Shown in pieces: positions 22,588 through 37,500 of a stretch of 64,000 nucleotides of DNA. A program made the translations under genes and the position numbers. Every line of letters starts with the position of its first letter. Positions within the stretch are counted from its first letter, which is position 1. The stretch covers positions 12,736,603 to 12,800,602 of the forward strand of contig CM063112.1 in assembly GCA_031841125.1 (NCBI GenBank), given 5' to 3'. The stretch comes from Acanthococcus lagerstroemiae. Taxonomy: Eukaryota; Arthropoda; Insecta; Hemiptera; Eriococcidae. The notes under the pieces are model-generated. The model was not told the DNA's origin. It saw only the letters and a list, made by a program, of their open reading frames with translations, and did not search any database.

Positions 22588-25500
22588 AATTTTTTTTTCA
22601 ATGTCGCTAATTTCTCTGGGGCGAACTAATAAAATGCAAAAATCTTTGAATTGGAGGCAGCTAAAGCGAAACGGGTTGACACTTTCGAAAGAGGAGATCA
22701 ACTGGCTCTCGAAATTTCAAACCGTTTTCCTCTAGCTATCCCCAGTCCGGAGATTTTCGCGGTTTTGAAAAAGCACTTGGTGTATGTTGAGTTGCATATT
22801 CGACGTGCTGAAGGCATTTTCAGAATATTCGCTGACGTTTTCGAAATCGCTAATTCCTCTGGGGCGAACTCAAAAAATGCAAAAATCTTTGGATTGGCGG
22901 CAGCTACAGCGAAACGGGTTGACACTTTCGAAAGTGGAGATCAATTTGCTCTCAAAATTTCAAACCGTTATCTCCTAGCTATCCCCAGTCCGGATATTTT
23001 CACGTTTTATTAGTTCCCCCCAGAGAAATTCGCCGTTTCGAAAACGTCAATTGCTGTATGTTGAGTTGCATATTTGCCCTGCTGAAGGCGTTACCAGATA
23101 ATTGGAAAATTTGAAATAAAATTGTGACGCCTTCGAAAAATAAAATATGCTATTTCTCATACGCCATTTGACGTTTTCAATGTCGCTAATTTCTCTGGGG
23201 CGAACTAATAAAATGCAAAAATCTTTGGATTGGAGGCAGCTACAGCGAAACGGGTTGACACCTTTGAAAGAGGAGATCAACTGGCTCTCGAAATTTCAAA
23301 CCGTTTTCCTCTAGCTATCCCCAGTCCGGAGTTTTTCGCGGTTTTGAAAAAGCACTTGGTGTATGTTGAGTTGCATATGCGACGTGCTGAAGGCATTTTC
23401 GGAATATTCGCTGACGTTTTCGAAATCGCTAATTCCTCTGGGGCGAACTCAAAAAATGCAAAAATCTTTGGGTTGGCGGCAGCTACAGCGAAACGGGTTG
23501 ACACTTTTGAAAGTGGAGATCAATTTGACCTCAAAAGTTCAAACCGTTTTCCTCTAGCTATCCCCAGTCCGGAGATTTGCACGTTTTATTAGTTCCCCCC
23601 AGCGAAATTCGCCGTTTCGGAAAAGGCAATTGGTGTGTGTTGAGTTGCATATGCGACGTGCTGAAGGCATTTTCAGAATATTCGCTGACATTTTCGAAAT
23701 CGCTAATTCCTCTGGGGCGAACTAATAAAATGCAAAAATCGTTGGATTGGAGGCAGCTACAGCGAAACGGTTTGACACTTTCGAAAGAGGAGATCAACTG
23801 GCTCTCGAAATTTCAAACCGTTTTCCTCTAGCTATCCCCAGTCCGGAGATTTTCACGTTTTATTAGTTCCCCCCAGAGAAATTCGCCGTTTCGAAAACGT
23901 CAATTGCTGTATGTTGAGTTGCATATTTGCCCTGCTGAAGGCGTTACCAGATAATTAGAAAATTTGAAATAAAATTGTGACGCCTTCGAAAAATAAAATA
24001 TGCTATTTCTCATACGCCATTTGACGTTTTCAATGTCGCTAATTTCTCTGGGGCGAACTAATAAAATGCAAAAATCTTTGGATTGGAGGCAGCTACAGCG
24101 AAACGGGTTGACACTTTTGAAAGTGGAGATCAATTTGACCTCAAAAGTTCAAACCGTTTTCCTCTAGCTATCCCCAGTCCGGAGATTTGCACGTTTTATT
24201 AGTTCCCCCCAGCGAAATTCGCCGTTTCGGAAAAGTCAATTGGTGTGTGTTGAGTTGCATATGCGACGTGCTGAAGGCATTTTCAGAATATTCGCTGACA
24301 TTTTCGAAATCGCTAATTCCTCTGGGGCGAACTAATAAAATGCAAAAATCTTTGGATTGGAGGCAGCTACAGCGAAACGGGTTGACACTTTCGAAAGAGG
24401 AGATCAACTGGCTCTCGAAATTTCAAACCGTTTTCCTCTAGCTATCCCCAGTCCGGAGATTTTCACGTTTTATTAGTTCCCCCCAGAGAAATTCGCCGTT
24501 TCGAAAACGTCAATTGCTGTATGTTGAGTTGCATATTTGCCCTGCTGAAGGCATTACCAGATTATTGGAAAATTTGAAATAAAATTGTGACGCCTTCGAA
24601 AAATAAAATATGCTATTTCTCATACGCCATTTGACGTTTTCAATGTCGCTAATTTCTCTGGGGCGAACTAATAAAATGCAAAAATCTTTGGATTGGAGGC
24701 AGCTACAGCGAAACGGGTTGACACTTTCGAAAGAGGAGATCAACTGGCTCTCGAAATTTCAAACCGTTTTCCTCTAGCTATCCCCAGTCCGGAGATTTTC
24801 GCGGTTTTGAAAAAGCACTTGGTGTATGTTGAGTTGCATATTCGACGTGCTGAAGGCATTTTCAGAATATTCGCTGACGTTTTCGAAATCGCTAATTTCT
24901 CTAGGGCGAACTCAAAAAATGCAAAAATCTTTGGATTGGCGGAAGCTACAGCGAAACGGGTTGACACTTTCGAAAGTGGAGATCAATTTGCTCTCAAAAT
25001 TTCAAACCGTTTTCCTCTAGCTATCCCCAGTCCGGAGATTTTCACGTTTTATTAGTTCCCCCCAGAGAAATTCGCCGTTTCGAAAACGTCAATTGCTGTA
25101 TGTTGAGTAGCATATTTGCCCTGCTGAAGGCGTTACCAGATAATTAGAAAATTTGAAATAAAATTGTGACGCCTTTAAAAAATAAAATATGCTATTTCTC
25201 ATACGCCATTTGACGTTTTCAATGTCGCTAATTTCTCTGGGGCGAACTAATAAAATGCAAAAATCTTTGGATTGGAGGCAGCTACAGCGAAACGGGTTGA
25301 CACTTTCGAAAGTGGAGATCAATTTGCCCTCAAAATTTCAAACCGTTTTCCTCTAGCTATCACCAGTCCGGAGATTTTCGAGGTTTTGAGAAAGCACTTG
25401 GTGTATGTTGAGTTGCATATTCGACGTGCTGAAGGCATTTTCAGAATATTCGCTGACGTTTTCGAAATCGCTCATTTCTCTGGGGCGAACTAATAAAATG

Positions 25501-28500
25501 GAAAAATCTTTGGATTGGCGGCAGCTACAGCCGAAACGGGTTGACACTTTAGAAAGTGGAGATCAATTTGCTCTCAAAATTTCAAACCATTTTCCTCTAG
25601 CTATCCCCAGTCCGGAGATTTTCGCGGTTTTGATAAAGCACTTGGTGTATGTTGAGTTGCATATTCGACGTGCTAAAGGAATTTTCAGAATATTCGCTGA
25701 CGTTTTCAAAATCGCTAATTCCTCTGGGGCGATCTCAAAAAATCCAAAAATCTTTGGATTGGTGGCAGCTACAGCGAAACGGGTTGACACTTTTGAAAGT
25801 GGAGATCAATTTGCTCTCAAAATTTCAAACCGTTTTCCTCTAGCTATCCCCAGTCCGGAGATTTTCACGTTTTATTAGTTCCCCCCAGAGAAATTCGCCG
25901 TTTCGAAAACGTCAATTGCTGTATGTTTAGTTGCATATTTGCCCAGCTGAAGGCGTTACCAGATAATTAGAAAATTTGAAATAAAATTGTGACGCCTTCG
26001 AAAAATAAAATATGCTATTTCTCATACGCCATTTGACGTTTTCAATGTCGCTAATTTCGCTGGGGCGAACTAATAAAATGCAAAAATCTTTGGATTGGCG
26101 ACGGCTACAGCGAAACGGGTTGACACTTTTGAAAGAGGAGATCAACTGGCTCTCGAAATTTCAAACAGTTTTCCTCTAGCTTTCACCAGTCCGGAGATTT
26201 TCACGTTTTGTTAGTTCCCCCCAGAGAAATTCGCCGTTTCGAAAACGTCAATTGCTGTATGTTGAGTTGCATATTTGCCCTGCTGAAGGCGTTACCAGAT
26301 AATTGGAAAATTTGAAATAAAATTGTGACGCCTTCGAAAAATAAAATATGCTATTTCTCATACGCCATTTGACGTTTTCAATGTCGCTAATTTCTCTGGG
26401 GCGAACTAATAAAATGCAAAAATCTTTGGATTGGAGGCAGCTACAGCGAAACGGGTTGACACTTTTGAAAGAGGAGATCAACTGGCTCTCGAAATTTCAA
26501 ACCGTTTTCCTCTAGCTATCCCCAGTCCGGAGATTTTCGCGGTTTTGAAAAAGCACTTGGTGTATGTTGAGTTGCATATTCGACGTGCTGAAGGCATTTT
26601 CAGAATATTCGCTGACGTTTTCGAAATCGCTAATTTCTCTGGGGCGAACTCAAAAAATGCAAAAATCTTTGGATTGGCGGAAGCTACAGCGAAACGGGTT
26701 GACACTTTCGAAAGTGGAGATCAATTTGCTCTCAAAATTTCAAACCGTTTTCCTCTAGCTATCCCCAGTCCGGAGATTTTCACGTTTTATTTGTTCCCCC
26801 CAGAGAAATTCGCCGTTTCGAAAACGTCAATTGGTGTGTTTAGTTGCATATTTGCCCTGCTGAAGGCATTACCAGATAATTAAAAAATTTAAAATAAAAT
26901 TGTGACGCCTTCGAAAAATAAAATATGCTATTTCTCATACGCCATTTGACGTTTTCAATGTCGCTAATTTCTCTGGGGCGAACTAATAAAATGCAAAAAT
27001 CTTTGGATTGGAGGCAGCTACAGCGAAACAGGTTGACACCTTTGAAAGAGGAGATCAACTGGCTCTCGAAATTTCAAACCGTTTTCCTCTAGCTATCCCC
27101 AGTCCGGAGATTTTCACGTTTTATTAGTTCCCCCCAGAGAAATTCGCCGTTTCGAAAACGTCAATTGGTGTGTGTTGAGTTGCATATTTGCCCTGCTGAA
27201 GGCATTTTCAGAATATTCGCTGACGTTTTCGAAATCGCTAATTTCTCTGGAGCGAACTCAAAAAATGCAAAAATCGTTGGATTGGCGGAAGCTACAGCGA
27301 AACGGGTTGACACTTTCGAAAGTGGAGATCAATTTGCTCTCAAAATTTCAAACATTTTCTGTACCAGTCGGAAACGGTTATTTTCAAGCGAGTCTTTGAA
27401 AAACATTGTACGTTGTGTGCATATCGCGTCGAGGCATTTAGTTTCGCTGTGAATTTTTAAATGCAACTATTAATGAAAAATTTTGATTGGCGAAGCACAG
27501 AAACGGTTGACTTTTCGAAATGCAGATTCTTGGGCGAAAATTCAAAATTTCTTTAGCTACACCGATCGGTAACTTTTCAGTGTAGATCATTCTCCGAAAA
27601 TTTCACCGTTTTCAACTACGTCAAGTTTTAGTTGATATTTCCCCGTGAATGCGTTTCGAAAAGAAATTTGATAATTTGTGATTGCCTCGCTGAATAAATA
27701 ATAAAAATTTACATAAATATTGTACACTTCGAAAATAAATTTGCATCAACGATAAATGCATAATCATTTGTGATGCCTGGGCGAAACTGATTAAACTATA
27801 AATTGGATTCGATGGCTCTCAAATTCAAACGTTTTGACACTTTAAGGAGATACTGCCCGAATCCCGTTTTCCCGTTTCGAAAAAGCACTGGTGTATGTTG
27901 GTTTGAAAAGACTGTGAGATATTTGCAGAGATTCGTGACGTTTTGAATCGTAATTCGTCTGGGCGAAATCCTAAATTTTGGGCAAATCTTAATGCAAGTC
28001 AAAACGGTTGACAGCTCAGCGGGAGTCGATTTGACTTCAAATGAACCGTTTTCTCTCAATTCAACCGTTTTTCTACTTTTCCAGTTCTCCACGTTTAATT
28101 GTTCCCCGAGAAATGCCGTTTGGTTAAGTCAATTGGTGGCGAGTTTGATTGAATATTCGCTGAATATTTTTATCGCTGACGTTTCAATCGCTAATTTCTC
28201 TGGGGCGAACTAATAAATGCAAAATCTTTGGATTGGGCAGCTACAGCGAAACGGGTTGCACTTTAAAATGGAAAATTGCTTCAAATTCAAACGTTTCCTT
28301 ACATCCAGTCGGACGTTCAAATTACCGTTTTAAAAAGTCATGGTGATTGAGTGCATTGATTGTAAGCATTTTCAGAATATTCGCGACGTTTTCGAACGCT
28401 ATTTCTTGGCGCGACTCAAAAAATGCAAAATTCTTGGGATGGGGAAGCTTAAACAAATCTTGGTTGGCACTTCAAAGGGAATATTTGACACTTAAAGAAA

Positions 28501-31500
28501 ACGTTTCTGCTATCCCATCGAAATTTTCCTTTTCTTAGTCCCATCAGGAATTTCGCGTTTCGAAGTTTAAAAGCATGGTTGATTTGCAGTGAATCGTCTC
28601 GAATTGGAATTTCTAAAATTGCGCCTTTCGAAATTGCTATTTTGAACTCAATATGCAATTAACGTTTTTGGATTGCGTAATTTCGCGAAACGGTTAAATT
28701 GAAAATTCATTTGGAAATCAAAGCGTAAATCTTGGTTGCACTTCGGAAGTTTTCAACTTTCTGATTCAACATTTTCCTTTCACAGTCAATTCTGTATGTT
28801 TATTCATTTTGCCGTTAGCTTACAAATAAATTTGGATAGTAATTTGATTTCGAATAATTGCTATTGTACGCATTTATTTCAAATAATTTCGCTGGACTAA
28901 TTATCGCAAAAATCCTTGATTTCATCAGCGGGCGAACTCAAAAATGCAAAAATCTTTGGTTGCGGAAATTCAAACGGTTTCCTTTAACATTCAAGATTTT
29001 CGCGGTTTTGAAAACCTGTTCAACGTTTTCCTTAGTTTCCCAGTGGAAGGCATTTTCAATTTTGATTTTCGAAAGAATTTCCGTGCGAAAAAAATGCAAA
29101 TCTTTTGGATTGGCATATTTGCGACATAAGGCGTTACATTAAATGGAATAAAAGTTGCCTTCAAATAAAATCGTTTTCTCTATATCCCCATCGGTTTTCA
29201 GTTTTATTTTTCCGAAATTATACGAAAAATTTGGATTGGGGAAGCTACAGCGAAAGGGTTGACACTTTGAAATGGAGATCAATGCTCTCAAATTTCAAAC
29301 GTTTTCCTCATATCCCCAGTCGAGTATTGTTTCAAGGTTATTTCGGAACACATGAGTGAATGTTGATTGGCAGAATGAGTGAACTTGAAGATAGCTCCGA
29401 TTTTCCAATATTCGCTGACGTTTTCGAAAGTAAAATTTCTCGTGTGATTCAATAAGATGCAAAATCTTGGAATATTGGCAGCTATGCGAAACGGGTTTAC
29501 TTTGGAATAAAGATGGAGATCAATTGGCTCTCGAAATTTCAAACCGTTTTCCTTAGCTATCCCAGTCCGGAGATTTTCACGTTTTTTAGTTCCCCAGAGA
29601 AATTCGCCGTTTCGGAAAGTCAATTTGATGCTTTTCTGATATTGCCATCGAGTTCACGATTTATTCCAAATGCTTCGAAAATAATGCTGTTGATTCGTTT
29701 TCATACGCTAATTTCCTGGGGCGAACTAATAAATGCAAAAATCTTTGGATTGGGCCAGTACAGCGAAAGGGTTGACATTTGATAAGGAGATCACTGGCTC
29801 TCGAAATTTCAAACCGTTTTCCTCTACGCTATCGTACATCCGGAGATTTTCCGGTTTTGAAAAAGCACTGGGTTTGTTGAGTTGCAATTCACGTGCTGAA
29901 GGCATTTTCAGAAATTCGCTGATTTTTCGAATCGTATTTCTCTGGGGCGAATCAAAAAATGCAAAAATCTTTGGATTGGGGAAGCTACAGCGAAAACGGG
30001 TTGAACTTTCGAAAGTGGAAGATCAATTTGCTCTCAAATTTCAAACCGTTTTCTCTTAGCTATCCCAGTCCGGAGATTTTCACGTTTTATTGTTCCCCCA
30101 GAGAAATTCGCCGTTTCGGAAAAGTCAATTGGTGGGTGTTGAGTTGCTTATTCGCCAGCTGAAGGCATTTTCAGAATATTCGCTGACTTTGAAATCGTAA
30201 TTTCTTGGCGAACTATAGAGCAATTTGTGGAGCAGCTCAATGGGTTGATTGAAGAGGGATCACGCTGAAATTAAGTATTTCCTCAGTATCCATCGGATTT
30301 GCGTTTCGAAAGCTATTTGTGTTGAGTGCATATCAGCTGAACATTTTGATATTCGCTGACGTGTTGAACTAAGGAGGAACTCAAAATGCAAAATCTTTGG
30401 ATTGGCGGCAGCTACAGCGAAACGGTGTTGACACTTTGAGAAGAGGAGAATCAATTTGCTCTCGAAATTTCAAACCGTTTTCCTCTAGCTATCCCAGTCC
30501 GGAGAATTATTGTCGAGTAATTCGAAAACGTCATTGGGTGTGTTGAGTTGCATATTGCCCTGCTGAAGGCATTTTCAGAATATTCGCTGACGTTTTCGAA
30601 TCGTTTAATTTCTCGAGTGCGAACTCAAAAAATGCAAAAATCGTTGGATTGGGAAGCTACAGCGAAACGGGTTGAACATTCGAAAGTGGAATCAATTTGC
30701 TCTCAAAATTTCAAACCGTTTTCCTCTAGCTATCCCCAGTCCGAGATTTTCACGTTTATTAGTTCCCCCAGAGAAATTCGCCGTTTCGAAAACGTCAATT
30801 GCTGTGTTAGTTGCATATTTGCCAGCTGAAGGCGTTACCAGATATTAAAATTTGAAATAAAATTGTGACGCCTTCGAAAAATAAAATATGCTATTTCTCA
30901 TACGCATTTGACGTTTTCAATGTCGCTAATTTCGCTGGGGCGAACTAATAAAATGCAAAAATCTTTGGATTGGAGGCAGCTACAGCGAAACGGGTTGACA
31001 CTTTCAAAGTAGATCAATTTGGCTCTCGAAATTTCAAAACGTTTTCCTTGCTATCCCAGTCCGGAGTTTTCACTTGAAGAGACATGTTCTTTCGAAAAAC
31101 CACTGGTGTATTAGTTGGCAGATTTCGATTGCTGAAGGCATTTCTCAGAATATTGCTGACGTTTCGAAATCGCTAATTTCTTGGGGCGAACTCAAAAATG
31201 CAAAAATCTTTGGATTGGCGAGCTACAGCGAAACGGCTTGAAACATTCGAAAGTGGAGATCAGTTTGCTCTCAAATTTCAAATCCGTTTTCCTCTAACTA
31301 ATCCCAAGCGGAATTTTCACGTTTTATTTGTTCCCCAGGAAATTCGCCGTTTCGAAAAAGTCAATTGGTGTGTTATTGCAATTTCCTCTGTAGCGTCCGA
31401 TTATTAGAAGATTTGAAATAAATTAGCCTTCGAAAATAATATGCTATTTCTACGTCTATGACTTTTCAATTCGCTAATTTTCTGGGGCGAATTAATAGAA

Positions 31501-34500
31501 TAAAAAACTTGGATTGAGCTGTACAGCGAAAGGTACATTCGAAAGTGGAGATCAATTTGCTCTCAAAATTTCAAACCGTTTTCCTCTAGCTATCCCCATC
31601 CGGAGATTTTCACGTTTTATTATGTTCCCCCCGAGAGAAATTCGCCGTTTCGAAAAGTCAATTGGTTTGTGTGTTAGAGTTGCATATTGCGTGGAAGCAT
31701 TTTCAGATATTCGCTGACGTTTTCGAAATCGCTAATTTCTCTGGGGCGAACTAATAAATGCAAAAATCTTTGGATTGGCGCAAGCTACAGCGAAACGGGT
31801 TGACACTTTCGAAAGAGGAGATCAACTGGCTCTCGAAATTTCAACCGTTTTCCTCTAGCTATCCCAGTCCGGATTTAGTTATTTGTTCCCCAGGAAATTG
31901 CCGTTTCGAAAAGTCAATTGTGTATGTTGAGTTGCATATTCGCGAGCTGAAGGCATTTTCAGAATATTCGCTGACGTTTTCGAAATCGCTAATTTCTCTG
32001 GGGCGAACTCAATAAAATGCAAAAATCTTTGGATTGGCGGAAGCTACAGCGAAACGGGTTGACACTTTCGAAAGAGGAGATAAATTGCTCTCAAATTTCA
32101 AACCGTTTTCCTCTAGCTACTCCGCCAGTCCGGAGATTTTCGCCGTTTCGGAAAAGTCAATTGGTGTGTGTTGAGTTGCATATTCGCCTGCTGAAGGCAT
32201 TTTCAGAATATTCGCTGACGTTTTCGAAATCGCTAATTTCTCTGGGGCGAACTCAAAAAATGCAAAAATCTTTGGATTGGCGGAAGCTACAGCGAAACGG
32301 GTTGACACTTCAAAGTGGAGATCAATTTGCTCTCAAAATTCAAACCGTTTTCTCTAGCTATCCCCAGTCGGAGATTTTCACGTTTTATTAGTTCCCCCCA
32401 GAGAAATTCGCCGTTTCGAAAACGTCAATTGCTGTATGTTGAGTTGCATATTTGCCTGCGAAGCGTTACCGATAATTGGAATTTGAAATAAAATTGCCTT
32501 CAAGAAAATATCATTCTCATACGCATTTGACGTTTTCAATGTCGCTAATTTCTCTGGGGCGAACTAATAATGAACTTTGGATGGACGTACCGAAAGTTGA
32601 CCTTAAGAGGAAAACTGGCTGAATTTCACTTCTTACTATCCATCAATTTCCGTTGAAAGCATGATTGAGTTGATTGGGTAGGATCAGAATATCGCTGACT
32701 TTCGAAAGTGAATATCTCTGGGGCGAACTCAAAAAATGCAAAAATCTTTGGATTGGCGGAAGCTACAGCGAAACGGGTTGACACATTCGAAAGTGGAGAT
32801 CAGTTTGCTCTCAGAATTTCAAACCGTTTTCCTCTAGCTATCCCCAGTCCGGAGATTTTCACGTTTTATTAGTTCCCCCCAGAGAAATTCGCCGTTTCGA
32901 AAACGTCAATTGGTGTGTGTTGAGTTGCATATTTGCCCTGCTGAAGGCATTTTCAGAATATTCGCTGACGTTTTCGAAATCGCTAATTTCTCTGGGGCGA
33001 ACTCAAAAAATGCAAAAATCTTTGGATTGGCGGAAGCTACAGCGAAACGGGTTGACACTTTCCAAAGTGGAGATCAATTTGCTCTCAAAATTTCAAACCG
33101 TTTTCCTCTAGCTATCCCCAGTCCGGAGATTTTCACGTTTTATTAGTTCCCCCCAGAGAAATTCGCCGTTTCGAAAACGTCAATTGCTGTATGTTGAGTT
33201 GCATATTTGCCCTGCTGAAGGCGTTACCAGATAATTGGAAAATTTGAAATAAAATTGTGACGCCTTCGAAAAATAAAATATGCTATTTCTCATACGCCAT
33301 TTGACGTTTTCAATGTCGCTAATTTCTCTGGGGCGAACTAATTAAATGCAAAAATCTTTGGATTGGAGGCAGCTACAGCGAAACGGGTTGACACCTTTGA
33401 AAGAGGAGATCAACTGGCTCTCGAAATTTCAAACCGTTTTCCTCTAGCTATCCCCAGTCCGGAGATTTTCGCGGTTTTGAAAAAGCACTGGGTGTATGTT
33501 GAGTTGCAGATTCGACGTGCTGAAGGCATTTTCAGAATATTCGCTGACGTTTTCGAAATCGCTAATTTCTCGGGGGCGAACTAATAAGATGCAAAAAGCT
33601 TTGGATTGGCGACAGCTACAGCGAAACGGGTTGACACTTTTGAAAGAGGAGATCAACTGGCTCTCGAAATTTCAAACCGTTTTCCTCTAGCTTTCACCAG
33701 TCCGGAGATTTTCACGTTTTGTTAGTTCCCCCCAGAGAAATTCGCCGTTTCGGAAAAGTCAATTGGTGTGTGTTGAGTTGCATATTCGCCGAGCTGAAGG
33801 CCTTTTCAGAATATTCGCTGACGTTTTCGAAATCGCTAATTTCTCTGGGGCGAACTCAAAAAATGCAAAAATCTTTGGATTGGCGGAAGCTACAGCGAAA
33901 CGGGTTGACACTTTCGAAAGTGGAGATCAATTTGCTCTCAAAATTTCAAACCGTTTTCCTCTAGCTATCCCCAGTCCGGAGATTTTCACGTTTTATTTGT
34001 TCCCCCCAGAGAAATTCGCCGTTTCGGAAAAGTCAATTGGTGGGTGTTGAGTTGCTTATTCGCCGAGCTGAAGGCATTTTCAGAATATTCGCTGACGTTT
34101 TCGAAATCGCTAATTTCTCTGGGCCGAACTAATAAGATGCAAAAATCTTTGGATTGGCGACAGCTACAGCGAAACGGGTTGACACTTTTGAAAGAGGAGA
34201 TCAACTGGCTCTCGAAATTTCAAACCGTTTTCCTCTACCTATCGCCAGTCCGGAGATTTTCGCGGTTTTGAAAAAGCACTTGGTGTATGTTGAGTTGCAT
34301 ATTCGACGTGCTGAAGGCATTTTCAGAATATTCGCTGACGTTTTCGAAATCGCTAATTTCTCTGGGGCGAACTAATAAAATGCAAAAATCTTTGGATTGG
34401 AGGCAGCTACAGCGAAACGGGTTGACACCTTTGAAAGAGGAGATCAACTGGCTCTCGAAATTTCAAACCGTTTTCCTCTAGCTATCCCCAGTCCGGAGAT

Positions 34501-37500
34501 TTTCGCCGTTTCGGAAAAGTCAATTGGTGTGTGTTGAGTTGCATATTCGCCGAGCTGAAGGCATTTTCAGAATATTCGCTGACGTTTTCGAAATCGCTAA
34601 TTTCTCTGGGGCGAACTCAAAAAATGCAAAAATCTTTGGATTGGCGGAAGCTACAGCGAAACGGGTTGACACTTTCGAAAGTGGAGATCAATTTGCTCTC
34701 AAAATTTCAAACCGTTTTCCTCTAGCTATCCCCAGTCCCGAGATTTTCACGTTTTATTAGTTCCCCCCAGAGAAATTCGCCGTTTCGAAAACGTCAATTG
34801 CTGTATGTTTAGTTGCATATTTGCCCAGCTGAAGGCGTTACCAGATAATTAAAAAATTTGAAATAAAATTGTGACGCCTTCGAAAAATAAAATATGCTAT
34901 TTCTCATACGCCATTTGACGTTTTCAATGTCGCTAATTTCGCTGGGGCGAACTAATAAAATGCAAAAATCTTTGGATTGGAGGCAGCTACAGCGAAACGG
35001 GTTGACACTTTCATAAGAGGAGATCAACTGGCTCTCGAAATTTCAAACCGTTTTCCTCTAGCTATCCCCAGTCCGAGTACGTATTTTCGCCCGGATTCGT
35101 TTCGGAAAAGTCAATTGGTGTGTGTTGAGTTGCATATTCGCCGAGCTGAAGGCATTTTCAGAATATTCGCTGACGTTTTCGAAATCGCTAATTTCTCTGG
35201 GGCGAACTAATAAAATGCAAAAATCTTTGGATTGGCGGAAGCTACAGCGAAACGGGTTGACACATTCGAAAGTGGAGATCAGTTTGCTCTCAGAATTTCA
35301 AACCGTTTTCCTCTAGCTATCCCCAGTCCGGAGATTTTCACGTTTTATTAGTTCCCCCCAGAGAAATTCGCCGTTTCGAAAACGTCAATTGCTGTATGTT
35401 GAGCTGCATATTGCGGTAGTTGTCATAATATAATGCACCTGCTTTCATGCGCAATTTCGGGGCGACTAATAAATGCAAAATCTTTGGATTGGAAGTACAG
35501 CGAAACGGTTGACCTTGAAGGAGATCATGCTCTCGAAATTTCAACCGTTTCCTCTACTATCCCATCCGAGATTTTCGCGTTTGAAAACATGATGTAGTTT
35601 GAGTTGCATATTCGCCGACTGAAGGCATTTTCAAATATTCGCTGACGTTTTCGAAATCGCTAATTCTCTGGGGCGAACTCAAAAATGCAAAAATCTTTGG
35701 ATTGGCGGAAGCTACAGCGAAACGGTTGACACTTTCGAAGTGGAGATCAATTTGCTCTCAAAATTTCAAACCGTTTTCCTCTAGCTATCCCCAGTCCGGA
35801 GATTTTCACGTTTTATTAGTTCCCCCCAGAGAAATTCGCCGTTTCGAAAACGTCAATTGCTGTATGTTGAGTTGCATATTTGCCCTGCTGAAGGCGTTAC
35901 CAGATAATTGGAAAATTTGAAATAAAATTGTGACGCCTTCGAAAAATAAAATATGCTATTTCTCATACGCCATTTGACGTTTTCAATGTCGCTAATTTCT
36001 CTGGGGCGAACTAATAAAATGCAAAAATCTTTGGATTGGAGGCAGCTACAGCGAAACGGGTTGACACTTTCGAAAGTGGAGATCAATTTGCTCTCAAAAT
36101 TTCAAACCGTTTTCCTCTAGCTATCCCCAGTCCGGAGATTTTCCGTTTTGAAAAAGCACATTGGTGTGTGTTGAGTTGCATATTCGCCGAGCTGAAGGCA
36201 TTTTCAGAATATTCGCTGACGTTTTCGAAATCGCTAATTTCTCTGGGGCGAACTCAAAAAATGCAAAAATCTTTGGATTGGCGGCAGCTACAGCGAAACG
36301 GGTTGACACTTTCGAAAGTGGAGATCAATTTGCTCTCAAAATTTCAAACCGTTTTCCTCTAGCTATCCCCAGTCCGGAGATTTTCACGTTTTATTTGTTC
36401 CCCCCAGAGAAATTCGCCGTTTCGGAAAAGTCAATTGGTGTGTGTTGAGTTGCATATTCGCCGAGCTGAAGGCATTTTCAGAATATTCGCTGACGTTTTC
36501 GAAATCGCTAATTCTCTGGGCGAATAATAAGATGCAAATACTTTGGATTGGGCAGCTACAGCGAGAAAGGGTTTGCACTTTTGAAAGAGGAGATCAATGG
36601 CTCTCGAAATTTCAAACGTTTTCCTAACTATCGCCAGTCCGGAATTTTCGCGGTTTTGAAAAGCACTTGGTGTGTGTTGATTGCATATTCGCGGCTGAAG
36701 GCATTTTCAGAATATTCGCTGACGTTTCGAAATCGCTAATTTCTCTGGGCGAACTCAAAAAATCGCAAAATTCTTTGGATTGGCGAAGCTACAGCGAAAC
36801 AGGTTGAACCTTCGAAAGTGAGATCAATTTGCTCTCAAATTTCAAACCGTTTTTCTTAGCTATCCCAGTCCGAGATTTTCACGTTTTATTAGTTCCCCCC
36901 AGAGAAATTCGCCGTTCGAAAAGCAATTGCTGTATGTTGTAGTTGCATATTTGCTTCGAAGGAGCATTTACCAATAATTAAAACATTTGAAATAAAATGT
37001 CGGAGCCTTCGAAAATAATATAGCTATTTCTCATACGCCATTTGACGTTTTCATATGTCGTAATTTCTTGGGCGAACTAATTTAATGCAAAATCTTTGGA
37101 TTGGAGGCAACTACAGCGAAACGGGTTGACACTTCATAAATGAGAGATCAACTGGCTCTCGAAATTTCAAACCGTTTCCTCAGTATCCCAGTCCGGAGAT
37201 TTTCCGCGGTTTTGAAAAAGCACTGGTGTATGTTGAGTTGCAATTCGACGTGCTGAAGGATTTTCAGAATTTCGCTGACGTTTTCGAAATCGCTAATTTC
37301 TCTGGGGCGAACTAATAAATGCAAAAAGCTTTGGATTGGCGACAGCTACAGCGAAACGGGTTGACACTTTTGAAAGAGGAGATCAACTGGCTCTCGAAAT
37401 TTCAAACCGTTTTCCTCTGGCTTTCACCAGTCCGGAGATTTTCACGTTTTGTTAGTTCCCAGAGAAATTCGCCGTTTCGGAAAGTCAATTGGTGTGTGTT

